Notes: generated by a model not told the origin, from the sequence alone. Counted from the stretch's first letter, positions 35,601 to 45,363 are shown. The stretch is DNA of 64,000 bases from Anaerosporobacter faecicola (GCF_012070565.1 NZ_JAAQRO010000022.1:62001-126000); one strand, 5' to 3'. Program-made: numbers and translations.

Positions 35601-37021
35601 TGAAGCGAACTTTGCTGATTAAGCTATTGCTTTGCTATTTTATCGTTGCAATTTCCATGTTTACACTTTTGAATACGTATGGCGTGAATAGGCTAAAACA
35701 TAGCCTTGTTGAAAGGCAGAAAACAGTTCTTCATAATGAAGCTTCCACGATAGCCTCTGAATATATGACCAATTATTACAGCAATTCCTATAATTCTGCT
35801 CAATCGGTCAGAGATGTGCTTACTCAGTTAAAAACCATTGATACATTTTTAAATACACGAATTTGGATTGTTAACCAGAGCGGAACCATAACAATGGATA
35901 CCCGTTCTAGTTATACAACCGATTCCAAGATCAATCTTAATGAACTGGATTCCAAATTCTTATCAAAAACCTTTTCCGATCAAACATATTTTAAGGGAAT
36001 CCTGACGGAACCAATGGTAAGTGTGGTGTATCCCATTTCCTACCGATACGAGATTCGAGGTTATATTGTTATGCTAACCTCCTTATCCTCCATCAAACAT
36101 GATAGTATCTACTATATGGATATCATCAATATTTGTTTTCTTATTTTCTTAGTTTTGATGATCTTTGTATTTATGTATATCTATTATCTAACGGTACGCC
36201 CATTGAAAAAAGTAATTAAAGCTGCCATTGAGTACTCCTCTGGTAATTTTGATTATCCACTGAACATTCATACTACCGATGAATACAAGGAACTTTCCGA
36301 CGCTGTCCGTTATATTTCTAGTGAGTTGAACAGCCTCGATGATTATCAAAAAAAATTCGTGGCTAACATCTCCCATGACTTCCGTTCTCCTCTGACCTCA
36401 ATCAAAGGTTACATCGAGGCTCTTCAAGATGGTACGATTCCTTATGAAATGCAGGGCAAATACCTTGATATCGTGCTATTCGAAACGGAACGATTAACGA
36501 AACTAACAACCAATCTGCTTGCTTTGAATACCTTTGATAACAATGGAACAATCTTAGAGATTTCCTCCTTTGATATCAATCGGATCATCAAGCATACTGC
36601 AGAAACTTTTGAAGGAATCTGCACAAAGAAGAAGATTTCCTTTAAGCTAGTCTTTTCCAATCGAGAACAGTTTGTTGATGCAGACCTTGGTAAGATTCAG
36701 CAAGTTCTATATAACTTGATCGATAACGCCATCAAATTCTCTCATCAGAATTCTACAATCAAGGTTTCCACCGAAGTGAAAGGCGACAAGGTGTTCACTG
36801 CTGTTAAAGATTACGGAATTGGTATCCCAAAAGATTCTCTAAAAAAGATATGGGAGCGTTTCTATAAAACAGATGTATCTCGTGGAAAAGATAAAAAGGG
36901 AACTGGTCTTGGCTTATCCATTACAAAAGAAATCATCAACGCACATAATGAAAATATTAATGTCATCAGTACCGAAAATGTTGGCACAGAGTTCATCTTC
37001 ACTCTGCCAAAATCGAAATAA
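35600..37021 (+). CDS. membrane sensor histidine kinase
   Basis: 473 aa. Helix at 5-25, extracytoplasmic sensor of about 130 residues, second helix at about 172-195, a HAMP-like linker (YLTVRPLKKVIKAAIEYSSG), then H-box NISHDFRSPLTSIKGY, N-box LIDNAIKFS, G1 DYGIGIP, F-box and G2 GTGLGLSI. ATG 35600 overlaps the regulator stop by one base, with GAGGTGA upstream. Cognate to that regulator. Signal unknown; position after mutS2 is notable. Confidence 0.93.
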   Translation: MKRTLLIKLLLCYFIVAISMFTLLNTYGVNRLKHSLVERQKTVLHNEASTIASEYMTNYYSNSYNSAQSVRDVLTQLKTIDTFLNTRIWIVNQSGTITMDTRSSYTTDSKINLNELDSKFLSKTFSDQTYFKGILTEPMVSVVYPISYRYEIRGYIVMLTSLSSIKHDSIYYMDIINICFLIFLVLMIFVFMYIYYLTVRPLKKVIKAAIEYSSGNFDYPLNIHTTDEYKELSDAVRYISSELNSLDDYQKKFVANISHDFRSPLTSIKGYIEALQDGTIPYEMQGKYLDIVLFETERLTKLTTNLLALNTFDNNGTILEISSFDINRIIKHTAETFEGICTKKKISFKLVFSNREQFVDADLGKIQQVLYNLIDNAIKFSHQNSTIKVSTEVKGDKVFTAVKDYGIGIPKDSLKKIWERFYKTDVSRGKDKKGTGLGLSITKEIINAHNENINVISTENVGTEFIFTLPKSK

Positions 37022-37050
37022 TTGATTTTACTATTTTCTCATTTCAATAT

Positions 37051-37116
37051 AAAAAGCATTATGTTATCAACTATAGACGATTAAGTCTGTCTAGTTGAAA
37101 CATAATGCTTTTTTTA
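37051..37116. terminator. intrinsic terminator between convergent genes
   Basis: AAAAAGCATTATGTT pairs with AACATAATGCTTTTT, with an inner TCAACTA/TAGTTGA-like pairing, ending in TTTTTTT. It serves the kinase and the convergent trmL gene. Confidence 0.88.
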
Positions 37117-37126
37117 TTGCTTTACT

Positions 37127-37630
37127 TTACTTTGCTTCACTCCAAGAGTGATGATGAAGCTGTCCTTCTAACTGCATATGCGAGAAATTGTTTTGTCGAA
37201 TCGCTTCATATAATACGATTGCAACGGAATTTGAGAGATTCAAAGAACGAATATCACCTATCATAGGAATTCGTATAGACGTGTCCTTATGTTCTAAAAG
37301 AATATCTTCTGGAATTCCTGCACTTTCCTTTCCAAACATAATATAGCTGTCTGGATCATAATGTACATCACTATACACATGTAGTGCCTTCGTCGTTGCC
37401 ATAAAAATCTTAGCATTAGGATTTTTTTTCATAAAATCATCAAAATCGTCGTAAACAGTTACATCAAGATTCTTCCAGTAATCCAAACCTGCACGCTTTA
37501 ATTGTTTCTCATCTAAGCTAAAACCTAGAGGCCCAATCAAGTGTAATCTTGCACCAGTAGCGACGCATGTTCTTCCAATATTACCTGTATTTGCAGGTAT
37601 TTCCGGTTCATGTAAAACAATATTAAACAT
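37127..37630 (-). CDS. trmL: tRNA (cytidine/uridine-34-2'-O)-methyltransferase TrmL
   Basis: 167 aa SPOUT-family methyltransferase. Diagnostic motifs: LHEPEIPANTGNIGRTC, FGKESAGIPEDIL and RIPMIGDIRSLNLSNSVAI, which form the trefoil-knot SAM site. It 2'-O-methylates the wobble base of tRNA-Leu. Follows cheX by 11 bases, so co-transcribed. Confidence 0.94.
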   Translation of the reverse strand: MFNIVLHEPEIPANTGNIGRTCVATGARLHLIGPLGFSLDEKQLKRAGLDYWKNLDVTVYDDFDDFMKKNPNAKIFMATTKALHVYSDVHYDPDSYIMFGKESAGIPEDILLEHKDTSIRIPMIGDIRSLNLSNSVAIVLYEAIRQNNFSHMQLEGQLHHHSWSEAK

Positions 37631-37641
37631 ATTAGCCTCTC

Positions 37642-38103
37642 TTATACAATACCAATATTCAACTCAATTACTTTATTATCATCATAGGTTAATGGTACAC
37701 AGATGGATTTTGCAGTATTCATAAATGCCATACTACCAATACATAATGATGGTGGTGTTATATCAATTGTAATCCCCTTTGTAGAAAAGATCGTAGCCGC
37801 ATTTCCCAAGATCATATTCCCAAGTTCACAGATTGCACTCCCTGAAAGTTCATCAATTTGGCTAACTGGTGTCATAATCATCTTACCTGCGATATCACAA
37901 GCAGCCACTTGATTTAGTATAATCATAACTTGTCCTTTTAATTCACCTGTGATTCCTAACATAATGATTACACTTTCATTATCTATATTATTATCCCTAA
38001 TATAGGGTTTTCCAATCTTCAGATCAATAAAACACATATCTTTCAGTATCTTTGTCGCTGAAATTAAAAATGGATTGATAAAATCTGCATTCAATTCACC
38101 CAT
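37642..38103 (-). CDS. cheX: CheX-like chemotaxis phosphatase
   Basis: 153 aa, alpha-beta protein of the CheC/CheX/FliY class. The catalytic ExxN motif is visible in SAICELGNMILGNAATIF, and the N-terminal half is the dimer-forming strand region. CheX removes phosphate from CheY. ATG 38103 has GGGAGG at 7 bases. No other chemotaxis or flagellar gene is present in the window, so it acts with components encoded elsewhere or has a different receiver target. Confidence 0.85.
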   Translation of the reverse strand: MGELNADFINPFLISATKILKDMCFIDLKIGKPYIRDNNIDNESVIIMLGITGELKGQVMIILNQVAACDIAGKMIMTPVSQIDELSGSAICELGNMILGNAATIFSTKGITIDITPPSLCIGSMAFMNTAKSICVPLTYDDNKVIELNIGIV

Positions 38104-38230
38104 ACACATTCCTCCCAAGTTAGTATAATTATCTTATCATACTTAAGACTTATAATTCAAGTCTAATCAACAATATCACAGAAAGAATTCTTATTTTTTT
38201 ATATTATACAAGAAAATTCTATTAGAAATG

Positions 38231-39400
38231 TCATTCTTTTGGTTTGTGATTCGACAAAAATCTCTCTATTCTTTCCAATGCGATCTTCAGATTCTCGATC
38301 GAATAGGCATAAGATATTCGTAGAAATCCTTCTCCACAGTCACCAAAAGCCGTTCCTGGTACCACTGCAACCTTCTCTTCTCGTAATAATGTTTCTGCAA
38401 ATTCATCCGATGTCATGCCAAATTTCTTAATACTTGGGAATACATAAAAGGCACCATATGGATCAAAGCAATCCAATCCGATTCGTCTCAACTCATCTAT
38501 TAGAAATCTTCGTCTTGCATCATACGCATCCCGCATTAATACGACGTCTTGATCACCATTACGCATTGCTTCCACTGCAGCATACTGGCTTGTTGTTGGT
38601 GCACACATGATAGCGAATTGATGAATCTTGATCATCTGTTTCATAATAATTTCAGGAGCACAAGCATATCCCAAACGCCAACCTGTCATTGCATACGCTT
38701 TGGAAAACCCATTGATCAATATGGTTCGTTCTTTCATTCCAGGTAAAGAAGCGATAGAAACATGTTGTCTACCATAGGTAAGTTCAGAGTAGATCTCATC
38801 CGACATAACGAAAAGATCATGTTCTTTTACTACTTCCGCAATATCCACAAGATCCTCATACTCCATGATTGCACCGGTTGGATTGTTCGGGAATGGTAGA
38901 ATTAAGATTTTTGTTTTATCTGTAATTGCATCTAATAATTCCTGCTTTGTTAATTTGAAATTATTCTCTTCCTTCAGTTCAATGATTACGGGTACACCAT
39001 CTGCTAATGTAACACATGGCACATAGGAAACATAACAGGGCTGTGGAATCAACACTTCATCGCCTGGATCTAACATGGCACGTAAACCAATGTCAATTGC
39101 TTCACTACCACCAACCGTCACCATAATTTCTTTATTGTAATCGTAGTTTATATGGCATTTCCGATTTATGTAATTACTAATCTCCATCTTTAGTTCTTTT
39201 AGCCCGGCATTGGACGTATAGAATGTTCTTCCTTTCTCTAAGGAATAGATTCCTTCCTCTCGAATATGCCAAGGGGTATCAAAATCAGGTTCGCCTACGC
39301 CAAGTGAGATCGCATCTTTCATTTCACTGACGATATCAAAGAATTTACGTATCCCTGAAGGTTGTATATTAACCACTTTACTTGATAATGGGTTTCTCAT
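38231..39400 (-). CDS. PLP-dependent aminotransferase, class I
   Basis: 389 aa, fold type I. PLP Lys in INGFSKAYAMTGWRLGYA, substrate-binding Arg in GFLRISYAYS, and PNNPTGA in the middle. These match the PatA/AspC-like (Iγ) group that transaminates amino acids to 2-oxo acids. It overlaps the Lrp-type gene by 4 bp (ATGA), so the regulator and enzyme are translated together. The specific amino acid cannot be told. Confidence 0.9.
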   Translation of the reverse strand: MRNPLSSKVVNIQPSGIRKFFDIVSEMKDAISLGVGEPDFDTPWHIREEGIYSLEKGRTFYTSNAGLKELKMEISNYINRKCHINYDYNKEIMVTVGGSEAIDIGLRAMLDPGDEVLIPQPCYVSYVPCVTLADGVPVIIELKEENNFKLTKQELLDAITDKTKILILPFPNNPTGAIMEYEDLVDIAEVVKEHDLFVMSDEIYSELTYGRQHVSIASLPGMKERTILINGFSKAYAMTGWRLGYACAPEIIMKQMIKIHQFAIMCAPTTSQYAAVEAMRNGDQDVVLMRDAYDARRRFLIDELRRIGLDCFDPYGAFYVFPSIKKFGMTSDEFAETLLREEKVAVVPGTAFGDCGEGFLRISYAYSIENLKIALERIERFLSNHKPKE

Positions 39401-39879
39401 GGTGTCACCAACATCCTTTCGTCTACTTTCTTGTTGTCTAGTTCAATTCCGTGTTCTTTGTATTTTTTAAGAACAAAATGTGTTGCTGTACTTAATACGG
39501 AATCCATCGGTGCGAGCTTACTTGAGACAAAATTAGCGACTTCTCTCATACTTTTTCCATCAATAATAACAGTCAGATCGAATCCGCCAGACATCAAATA
39601 TACAGATTCAACTTCTTGAAATTTGTATATTCTCTCTGCAATCTTATCAAAGCCTTCTCCGCGTTGTGGTGTAACTTTCACTTCAATTAGAGCAGTTACA
39701 CGTTCGCTATCTGCTTTGTCCCAATTAATAAGCGTTGGATACCCACAGATTATGGATTCCTTCTCCATCGCTCGAAGCTCCGCATCAACAATCTCCTCGG
39801 TCATTCCAAGCATACTAGCCAGTTCTTTACTCGTTAACTTGCTATTCTTATCAATTGCTTTCAAGATTTTTTGTCTCAT
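39397..39879 (-). CDS. Lrp/AsnC-family regulator
   Basis: 160 aa. N-terminal helix-turn-helix (NSKLTSKELASMLGMTEEIV) and C-terminal RAM ligand-binding domain (ERVTALIEVKVTPQ, VYLMSGGFDLTVIIDGKSMR). First gene of a two-gene operon with the aminotransferase, whose product or substrate amino acid is the probable ligand (inference). ATG 39879 has AAAGGAG upstream. Confidence 0.93.
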   Translation of the reverse strand: MRQKILKAIDKNSKLTSKELASMLGMTEEIVDAELRAMEKESIICGYPTLINWDKADSERVTALIEVKVTPQRGEGFDKIAERIYKFQEVESVYLMSGGFDLTVIIDGKSMREVANFVSSKLAPMDSVLSTATHFVLKKYKEHGIELDNKKVDERMLVTP

Positions 39880-40065
39880 AATAGACTCCTTTCCTACTAG
39901 TCACCATGCTATTCGTAGTTTGGTGGCGTTGTGCAAGGTTGTTAGAAAAGTTCTTTCCCAATTTTCCCTGCAGGACATAAGTTATTCCATGTTGTCGTAT
40001 TGCAAAAGTGCTATGCGCTACCAATACGTAGTATCATGAGCATTAAAAGTTTTATACTTCTTGTT

Positions 40066-41052
40066 CTAACGCAATACTTTATATAATTCATCCACCTTTG
40101 GTGGTTCTAGATATCTCTTTTCGTAATCATTCCAAGCGATTCGATCTGTACCACTTGTAACACGTCCAATTACAGTCGCTTTAATTTTCTCTTTTTCCAG
40201 ATGTTCCACTAATTCATTGGCACGATCCGTTACGATCAATAAACTACCGCTAGAGATCAACATATAGGGATTAAGATCATAGTATTCGCAAATTTCTACC
40301 GTTTCTTGTTTCATTGGGATCTTATTCAGATCCACTTCAATTCCCACATTGCCCGCAGCACCAACTTCCCAAAGTGCCCCAAAGATACCACCTTCTGTCA
40401 CATCGTGCATCATAACGGCATTATGTTTCCTTGCTATTGTTGCTTCTTTCACTATGGATATATAATCAAGGAATGTACACGCTTCTTCAATAAAGTTGGT
40501 TGTATATCGTGTGCACAGTTCTTCTTTTTTTTCATTTGCAAGAATGGCTGTTCCCTCCAAACCAGCCCATTTGGTTAAGACGATTTCCTGCCCTTCCTTC
40601 ATTTGTTTTGGATTACTCAGCTTCGTTTTCGTAATCTTTCCTACTCCAGTTACCGTAACAATGGTCTGATTCACAGCTCTCGAAACTTCCGAATGTCCTC
40701 CCATTACTTCTATATTAAGTGATGCACAACAAGCTTCTATTCTTTGCATCATTTGTCGTAACTCCGATTCTTTTCCACGTTCAGGCATGATGATTGTTAA
40801 CATAACACCTATCATCTCTGCACCACTCGCCGCTATATCATTGGCTGTTATGTGAATAGCTAGATCTCCAATATGATCTGCTGTGCTTGTAATTGGATCG
40901 GTAGAAAGAACCACGGCTTCATCAGGACCCACTTCAAATACTGAACAATCCAATCCCACACCAGGTCCAACTAACACTTCATTTCTTCTATGTCTGATCT
41001 GCTTAAATACCGATCGCTTCAAAACCATCTCTGGTACTTTCCCTACTTTCAT
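40066..41052 (-). CDS. AIR synthase-like (PurM/HypE/SelD superfamily) protein
   Basis: 328 aa. N-terminal ATP-binding domain (GPGVGLDCSVFEVG, DPITSTADHIGDLAIHITAN, DIAASGAEMIGVML) and a C-terminal PurM domain (MHDVTEGGIFGALWEVGAA). It lacks the HypE C-terminal PRxC tail and the SelD Cys/Sec, so it is neither, and it is too different from PurM. This AIR-synthase-related group has no assigned reaction that I know. ATG 41052 has AAGGAG at 6 bases; the open frame extends to 41169 across a hairpin. Confidence 0.85.
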   Translation of the reverse strand: MKVGKVPEMVLKRSVFKQIRHRRNEVLVGPGVGLDCSVFEVGPDEAVVLSTDPITSTADHIGDLAIHITANDIAASGAEMIGVMLTIIMPERGKESELRQMMQRIEACCASLNIEVMGGHSEVSRAVNQTIVTVTGVGKITKTKLSNPKQMKEGQEIVLTKWAGLEGTAILANEKKEELCTRYTTNFIEEACTFLDYISIVKEATIARKHNAVMMHDVTEGGIFGALWEVGAAGNVGIEVDLNKIPMKQETVEICEYYDLNPYMLISSGSLLIVTDRANELVEHLEKEKIKATVIGRVTSGTDRIAWNDYEKRYLEPPKVDELYKVLR

Positions 41053-41080
41053 CTTTTCTCCTTCCAATTTATATAAAGAT

Positions 41081-41154
41081 AGGCTGTTACACTTTTGTTC
41101 TCCAGTAATCATGATCATCTGATCGTTTGATTTTCGAAAACAGTGTAACAGCCT
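41081..41154. terminator. long-loop hairpin between vanW and the AIR synthase-like gene
   Basis: AGGCTGTTACACT (41081-41093) and AGTGTAACAGCCT (41142-41154) are exact complements, 13 bp, with a 48-base loop. On the minus strand the tail is ATCTTTATATAA, so termination would be only partial. It may mark the end of vanW. Confidence 0.5.
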
Positions 41155-41175
41155 CCCTGTCATAGACATTGTAAA

Positions 41176-42756
41176 TTATTCTTCGCCTTCACCAGTTGAC
41201 TCTTCCGTATCTGGATTGGTGTCTTCCTCTGTATCATCAGAGTTATCCTCAGAAGTCTCATCTTTGGATGGCTTACTTTCCTCTGTCTTGTCTTTATCCT
41301 GATCTTTGTCCTTGTTATCGTCTTTATCTTTATCGGTAACTTTATCTTCTTCCTTATTCTTATCCTCTTCCTTGTCCTTATCTTCCTCTTCTTTTTCTTC
41401 TTCCTGCTTACCAACGGTTATATAGCGAGGAGAAGCCGTATACGTACTTGAATTCACTTGTATACGTTCCGTTTCTTTTCCATCTATATATACAACTTTC
41501 CACAAACGTGCCCGATATCCTGTATGAGCTGGTGAAGTTACTTTCTTATAAGAAGATGGTAACGTCTTGTCTTCTGTTATTACATCAGCTGGTGGTTGTG
41601 TTGTACTAATCGTTTCAGACACAAATTCAATCGTACGATTTGATGGTCTTGTCTCATTACCATAAATGGTAAATGTAACATTTCTTCCTACAATATATCC
41701 TTCGATATAGATTGGTGATTCTGTACTATTTTTAAACTTAAGGTCTTTATACGTACCTGCAATAGCAGCATCTGCTGATCTAGGTACATAAGATACAACC
41801 ATAGAGTGTGGGGAACGTTCAACTACTTCTAACTCTGACTTTAATACAGTATTATATAAAGTAGAAGATACCTGACATACTCCTCCACCTTCACTTTCTA
41901 CAACAACACCATTTTCATAAGCGCCAGCTTTCTCATAACCATTTGCAATGGTAATAGGTGAAATGGCCTCATATACAGAAAATGTTTCACCTGGATATAC
42001 AACGGTACCATTAATAAAGTTCGTTGCAACCGTAACATTATTCACACGTGCTGCCTTTGAGTCCGCAAAATTCGTAGTAGCAGTACCTAATACATCCGTA
42101 CATTCTCTCAATTCATCAGAGGTATACTCTGGGATATCCTCTTCCACGCTGGCATTGATTGTAAGATTTTCTCCATTCCAGTCATTCATAACAGCATCAC
42201 TAACAGCCTGTACCGTTGCATCTACATCAATTTTTCTACCAATGACATGTTCTTCAAATACGAATTCACCGTTTTCACGTTTCATTGTCGCATTTTCTGC
42301 TGGAATATCATATTTGGTACATTCTTTTTCTACAAGTTCCTGAACAGCATTTTGGTCTAAAGTAAATTCCAAATTAAAAACTTTGTTTTCTTTTTCAACA
42401 TCTTTTGTCTCTTTATATCGTTTAATGATGTTTCCGGATTTTCCAATTTTCATGGCTTCATCAATAATTTCATTGTCACTTACTTGATATCCAAGTTCTT
42501 CTAATGTTCCTGTTACAGTATCCTCATCTACTTGTATGGTAATCTCTTTCTTTGCTCGATCTGTAATATAGGCATCGACTGCTTCTTGTGCCTGCTCAAC
42601 TGTCATACCACCAACATCAACTGAATCAATGAATATACCTTTGCATATTGTATCATCATCGATGGAGGCAGAGATCGTAACATAAGCTCCGGCTACAATA
42701 ATGGTCAGTACAAGCATCACACCTGCCACAATTAAGGCAACTTTCTTCTTATTCAT
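41176..42756 (-). CDS. VanW-family surface protein with PG-binding repeats and charged tail
   Basis: 526 aa. N-terminal helix (7-28), two YoaR-like peptidoglycan-binding-4 units (about 40-220), then the VanW domain (about 230-370: VYPGETFSVYEAISPITIAN, GGGVCQVSSTLYNTVL, RSPHSMVVSYVP) and a G5-like segment. The last about 90 residues are nearly only Asp, Glu, Lys and Thr, in repeats such as EDKDKEEDK. VanW proteins are wall-linked, function unknown. The tail is encoded by short-period DNA and may differ in length between strains. Confidence 0.9.
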   Translation of the reverse strand: MNKKKVALIVAGVMLVLTIIVAGAYVTISASIDDDTICKGIFIDSVDVGGMTVEQAQEAVDAYITDRAKKEITIQVDEDTVTGTLEELGYQVSDNEIIDEAMKIGKSGNIIKRYKETKDVEKENKVFNLEFTLDQNAVQELVEKECTKYDIPAENATMKRENGEFVFEEHVIGRKIDVDATVQAVSDAVMNDWNGENLTINASVEEDIPEYTSDELRECTDVLGTATTNFADSKAARVNNVTVATNFINGTVVYPGETFSVYEAISPITIANGYEKAGAYENGVVVESEGGGVCQVSSTLYNTVLKSELEVVERSPHSMVVSYVPRSADAAIAGTYKDLKFKNSTESPIYIEGYIVGRNVTFTIYGNETRPSNRTIEFVSETISTTQPPADVITEDKTLPSSYKKVTSPAHTGYRARLWKVVYIDGKETERIQVNSSTYTASPRYITVGKQEEEKEEEDKDKEEDKNKEEDKVTDKDKDDNKDKDQDKDKTEESKPSKDETSEDNSDDTEEDTNPDTEESTGEGEE

Positions 42757-42940
42757 TTTCTTATCCCCTTTATTTACGCTTTAAAACCTAGGTTACATTT
42801 TAACATAATTCATAAATTTATCAAGTAATTCTTCCTATCCTAATGATAGCACTTTATACCCTGTTGCACTGACTACTGATTCATTGACAACTTAATAAAT
42901 ATTATGTATAGTTAAAACAAACGTTTTCCTGTTCCACGAA

Positions 42941-43051
42941 CTATCGTGCAATTGCATCAACTACGACAGGAACAACCATGGATAATACTAATAAGATTAT
43001 GATAACTGTTGATATTGTTTTTTTCGTTTTTTTGTTATTAAAATTAATCAT
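42941..43051 (-). CDS. 36-aa single-pass membrane protein
   Basis: Short gene with a strong ribosome site (AAAGAGGTGATAAA then ATG 43051). The protein has a Lys-rich start (residues 7-11), one hydrophobic helix (about 13-33) and ends DAIAR. Such tiny proteins are common in Clostridia and mostly unassigned. It is divergent from the TPR gene and sits upstream of vanW in the same direction. Confidence 0.7.
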   Translation of the reverse strand: MINFNNKKTKKTISTVIIILLVLSMVVPVVVDAIAR

Positions 43052-43288
43052 TTTATCACCTCTTTCATTTTATTATTAAGAATATACGGATTAAAAAAGG
43101 TATTTTCCTTCCTGATACTCCATATTCCTATATTTCATTTACATATTATTATCCATGCCTTTTCATAAGTCGATCGACTTAAAAAGGCAAAATTATTTAA
43201 AAAACTTCTCTTTCGTTTAATACATGGCATATTTCAATGCCACAATTGAATGGTATTACTATTAACTAATAGAAAGGTGTGTATATAT

Positions 43289-43903
43289 ATGCTAGTTGCT
43301 ATTGCAATCTTCATGATTCTTGCATTTACATCATTGCTCATTCGTACGCGCTCCTCAAAAACCAATAAAATAAATCAAGAAGAAGCGCAAAGTTTTTGGG
43401 AACGAGAACAAGAATCCAATTCTGTTCGTAAAAAGGATATCTCAAATCTTCCATATATTACTGTTCCTCTTGATGAACTTCCTTTTCACAATTCAGAAGA
43501 CAGTAGCATTATACGCTATCAAGATTCCATTAAACGAATTGCAGAGCGAAAGATTTTGAATCTGTCTACCCAGTCGAATACTGACTTGAAACTTAACTAT
43601 GGTGTAGCCAATCTTCCCTTTTTAATGGATTGTGATGTCTCCTATACGGAACTCATCAAAACCCTTCAGCAATGGGGAAAAGCTCTACTGGATTCCAATC
43701 AGATTGATGATGCAAAAACAGTACTTGAATTTGCTGTTACTTGCAAAACGGATATTGCTGTTTCGTATACCTTACTTGGTGATATCTATGCCAAACAGCA
43801 TAACAAAGAAAAGATTCAATCTCTACTTGAAGTAGCCAAAACTATTAATAGCCCGAATCAAAGCAACACGGTTCATTATCTAGAACAATTACTCTCTTCC
43901 TAG
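43289..43903 (+). CDS. membrane-anchored TPR-like protein
   Basis: 204 aa. N-terminal helix (2-20), a charged linker, then two or three helical hairpins (about 125-200: WGKALLDSNQIDDAKTVLEF, SYTLLGDIYAKQHNKEKIQS) typical of TPR. It probably forms a cytoplasmic protein-binding surface next to the membrane. ATG 43289 is preceded by AGAAAGGTG at about 9 bases. No partner is evident from the context. Confidence 0.7.
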   Translation: MLVAIAIFMILAFTSLLIRTRSSKTNKINQEEAQSFWEREQESNSVRKKDISNLPYITVPLDELPFHNSEDSSIIRYQDSIKRIAERKILNLSTQSNTDLKLNYGVANLPFLMDCDVSYTELIKTLQQWGKALLDSNQIDDAKTVLEFAVTCKTDIAVSYTLLGDIYAKQHNKEKIQSLLEVAKTINSPNQSNTVHYLEQLLSS

Positions 43904-43940
43904 TATTAACAAAATTGTCTGCCTTTAATACCATGACAGA

Positions 43941-44675
43941 CTATCGATAAGAGATTCTACCATAATTAAATATGATTTTATCAATTAACCTTGAAGCCTC
44001 ACTTTTGGATAATTCCTCAATTGGCATTTCAAGGTTTATTTTATGATATTTCGCCAAATCATTCAAGTAGTATTTTTGCCTAGTCGTAATTCCTTCTATT
44101 TTCTTTCTCTTGTATACGATTTGCCTTGCCTGGAATACTTTCGGAGCATTCTCATAAAACTGTTGCAATAGAAGTTCGTATAGCTTTGCGCATGCTACTG
44201 CATCCTCTTTTGCACGGTGTGCCCGTTCATTAATAATTCCATAATATTGGCACATTGCTGCAAGAGATCTACTTTCCAAATCTGGGTGTAATTTTTTTGC
44301 CAAATATAGTGTATCTATCGCTTTGTTACGAAAGGTGCGTTGTTGAAGTTCTGCCTGTAACTTAATAAAACTATGATCAAATCGTACATTGTGTCCAATG
44401 ACCACATCATCCTTAACAAACGCTAAGAATTCAGGCAAAACCTCTGTACATTCTCTCTCACCTAGTAGTATATCGTTAGTAATTCCTGTAATTTCCGTTA
44501 TCTTCTCTGATACTCTTGCTTTTGGCCGAATAAACGACGTATAACTTTCTACTGGTACACCTTCTCGATAACGGACTGCACCGATCTCAATTATCTCATC
44601 CTGCTCTGGATGAAGACCTGTTGTTTCTATATCAAATGCAACGTAATCTCTTAATGGAACATACTCTTTGCTCAT
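43941..44675 (-). CDS. DEDDh 3'-5' exonuclease, DnaQ/PolC-epsilon type
   Basis: 244 aa. Exo I FDIETTGLHPEQDEIIEIGA, Exo II GHNVRFDHSFI and Exo III HRAKEDAVACAKLY supply the DEDDh metal ligands. A C-terminal extra segment of about 65 residues (TRQKYYLNDLAKYHKINLE) resembles a small SAP-like helical module. Likely DNA repair or proofreading. Third gene of a likely radical SAM-nth-exonuclease operon (gaps 9 and 19 bases). Confidence 0.9.
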   Translation of the reverse strand: MSKEYVPLRDYVAFDIETTGLHPEQDEIIEIGAVRYREGVPVESYTSFIRPKARVSEKITEITGITNDILLGERECTEVLPEFLAFVKDDVVIGHNVRFDHSFIKLQAELQQRTFRNKAIDTLYLAKKLHPDLESRSLAAMCQYYGIINERAHRAKEDAVACAKLYELLLQQFYENAPKVFQARQIVYKRKKIEGITTRQKYYLNDLAKYHKINLEMPIEELSKSEASRLIDKIIFNYGRISYR

Positions 44676-44694
44676 TACTTTCTCGATTCCTTCC

Positions 44695-45354
44695 CTACTT
44701 TACTTTTCCTGATGCCTTACATAGATCTTGTAGGAAACAAGTTGTACATTGAGGATTCCTAGCCGTGCAAATGGAACGTCCATGTGTGATGATCTGTATA
44801 TTATACAAGATCCAATGGTCCCTTGGTAGAACCTCCATTAGATCAAATTCTATCTTCTCTGGATCCTCTTCTTTGGTAAACCCTAACTTTCTAGAGATTC
44901 TCTTTACATGTGTATCCACCACAATACTTGGTTCATGATATATATTTCCACGAATCACATTAGCTGTTTTTCTCCCTACCCCTGCAAGAGAAGTTAACTC
45001 TTCTATGGTTTTGGGAACCTCTCCACCATATTCTAGTAGAATCTTATTCGCACAAGAGATGATGTTTTTCGCTTTATTATGATAGAATCCCGTAGAATGA
45101 ATATCCTTTTCTAATTCCTTCAGATCTGCATTTGCAAACGCTTCTAAGGAGCGGTACTTTTGAAAAAGGTCTTTCGTAACCATATTGACTCGCTCATCCG
45201 TACATTGTGCACTTAATATTGTAGCAATTAACAATTGCCATGCATTCTCATGGTTCAAATAACACACATATTCCCGTGAATAGGTCTGATCTAAACGGGA
45301 TAGAATCTCATCAATCCTTGCCCGTTCCACTTTCGTTATTCTTCTTTTTGCCAT
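44695..45354 (-). CDS. nth: endonuclease III
   Basis: 219 aa. Helix-hairpin-helix with catalytic Lys (LAGVGRKTANVIRG), catalytic Asp (VVDTHVKRISRKLGF) and the [4Fe-4S] loop CTARNPQCTTCFLQDLC (C-x6-C-x2-C-x5-C). It removes oxidised pyrimidines and cuts the abasic site. Full length. Confidence 0.96.
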   Translation of the reverse strand: MAKRRITKVERARIDEILSRLDQTYSREYVCYLNHENAWQLLIATILSAQCTDERVNMVTKDLFQKYRSLEAFANADLKELEKDIHSTGFYHNKAKNIISCANKILLEYGGEVPKTIEELTSLAGVGRKTANVIRGNIYHEPSIVVDTHVKRISRKLGFTKEEDPEKIEFDLMEVLPRDHWILYNIQIITHGRSICTARNPQCTTCFLQDLCKASGKVK

Positions 45355-45363
45355 ATCTATTCC

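Noticed and set aside
39967-39978. CCTGCAGGACAT shared with the asnS leader element (47471)
   Set aside because: Only 12 bases, largely the palindrome CCTGCAGG; none of the element's end motifs are present.
40066-41052. hypE (NiFe hydrogenase maturation) or selD
   Set aside because: The C-terminus lacks the HypE Cys tail and the N-terminus lacks the SelD Cys/Sec; no other hyp or sel genes nearby.
41230-41420. CRISPR-like or satellite repeat
   Set aside because: The repetition is coding low complexity (Asp/Glu/Lys) in the VanW tail with no spacers.
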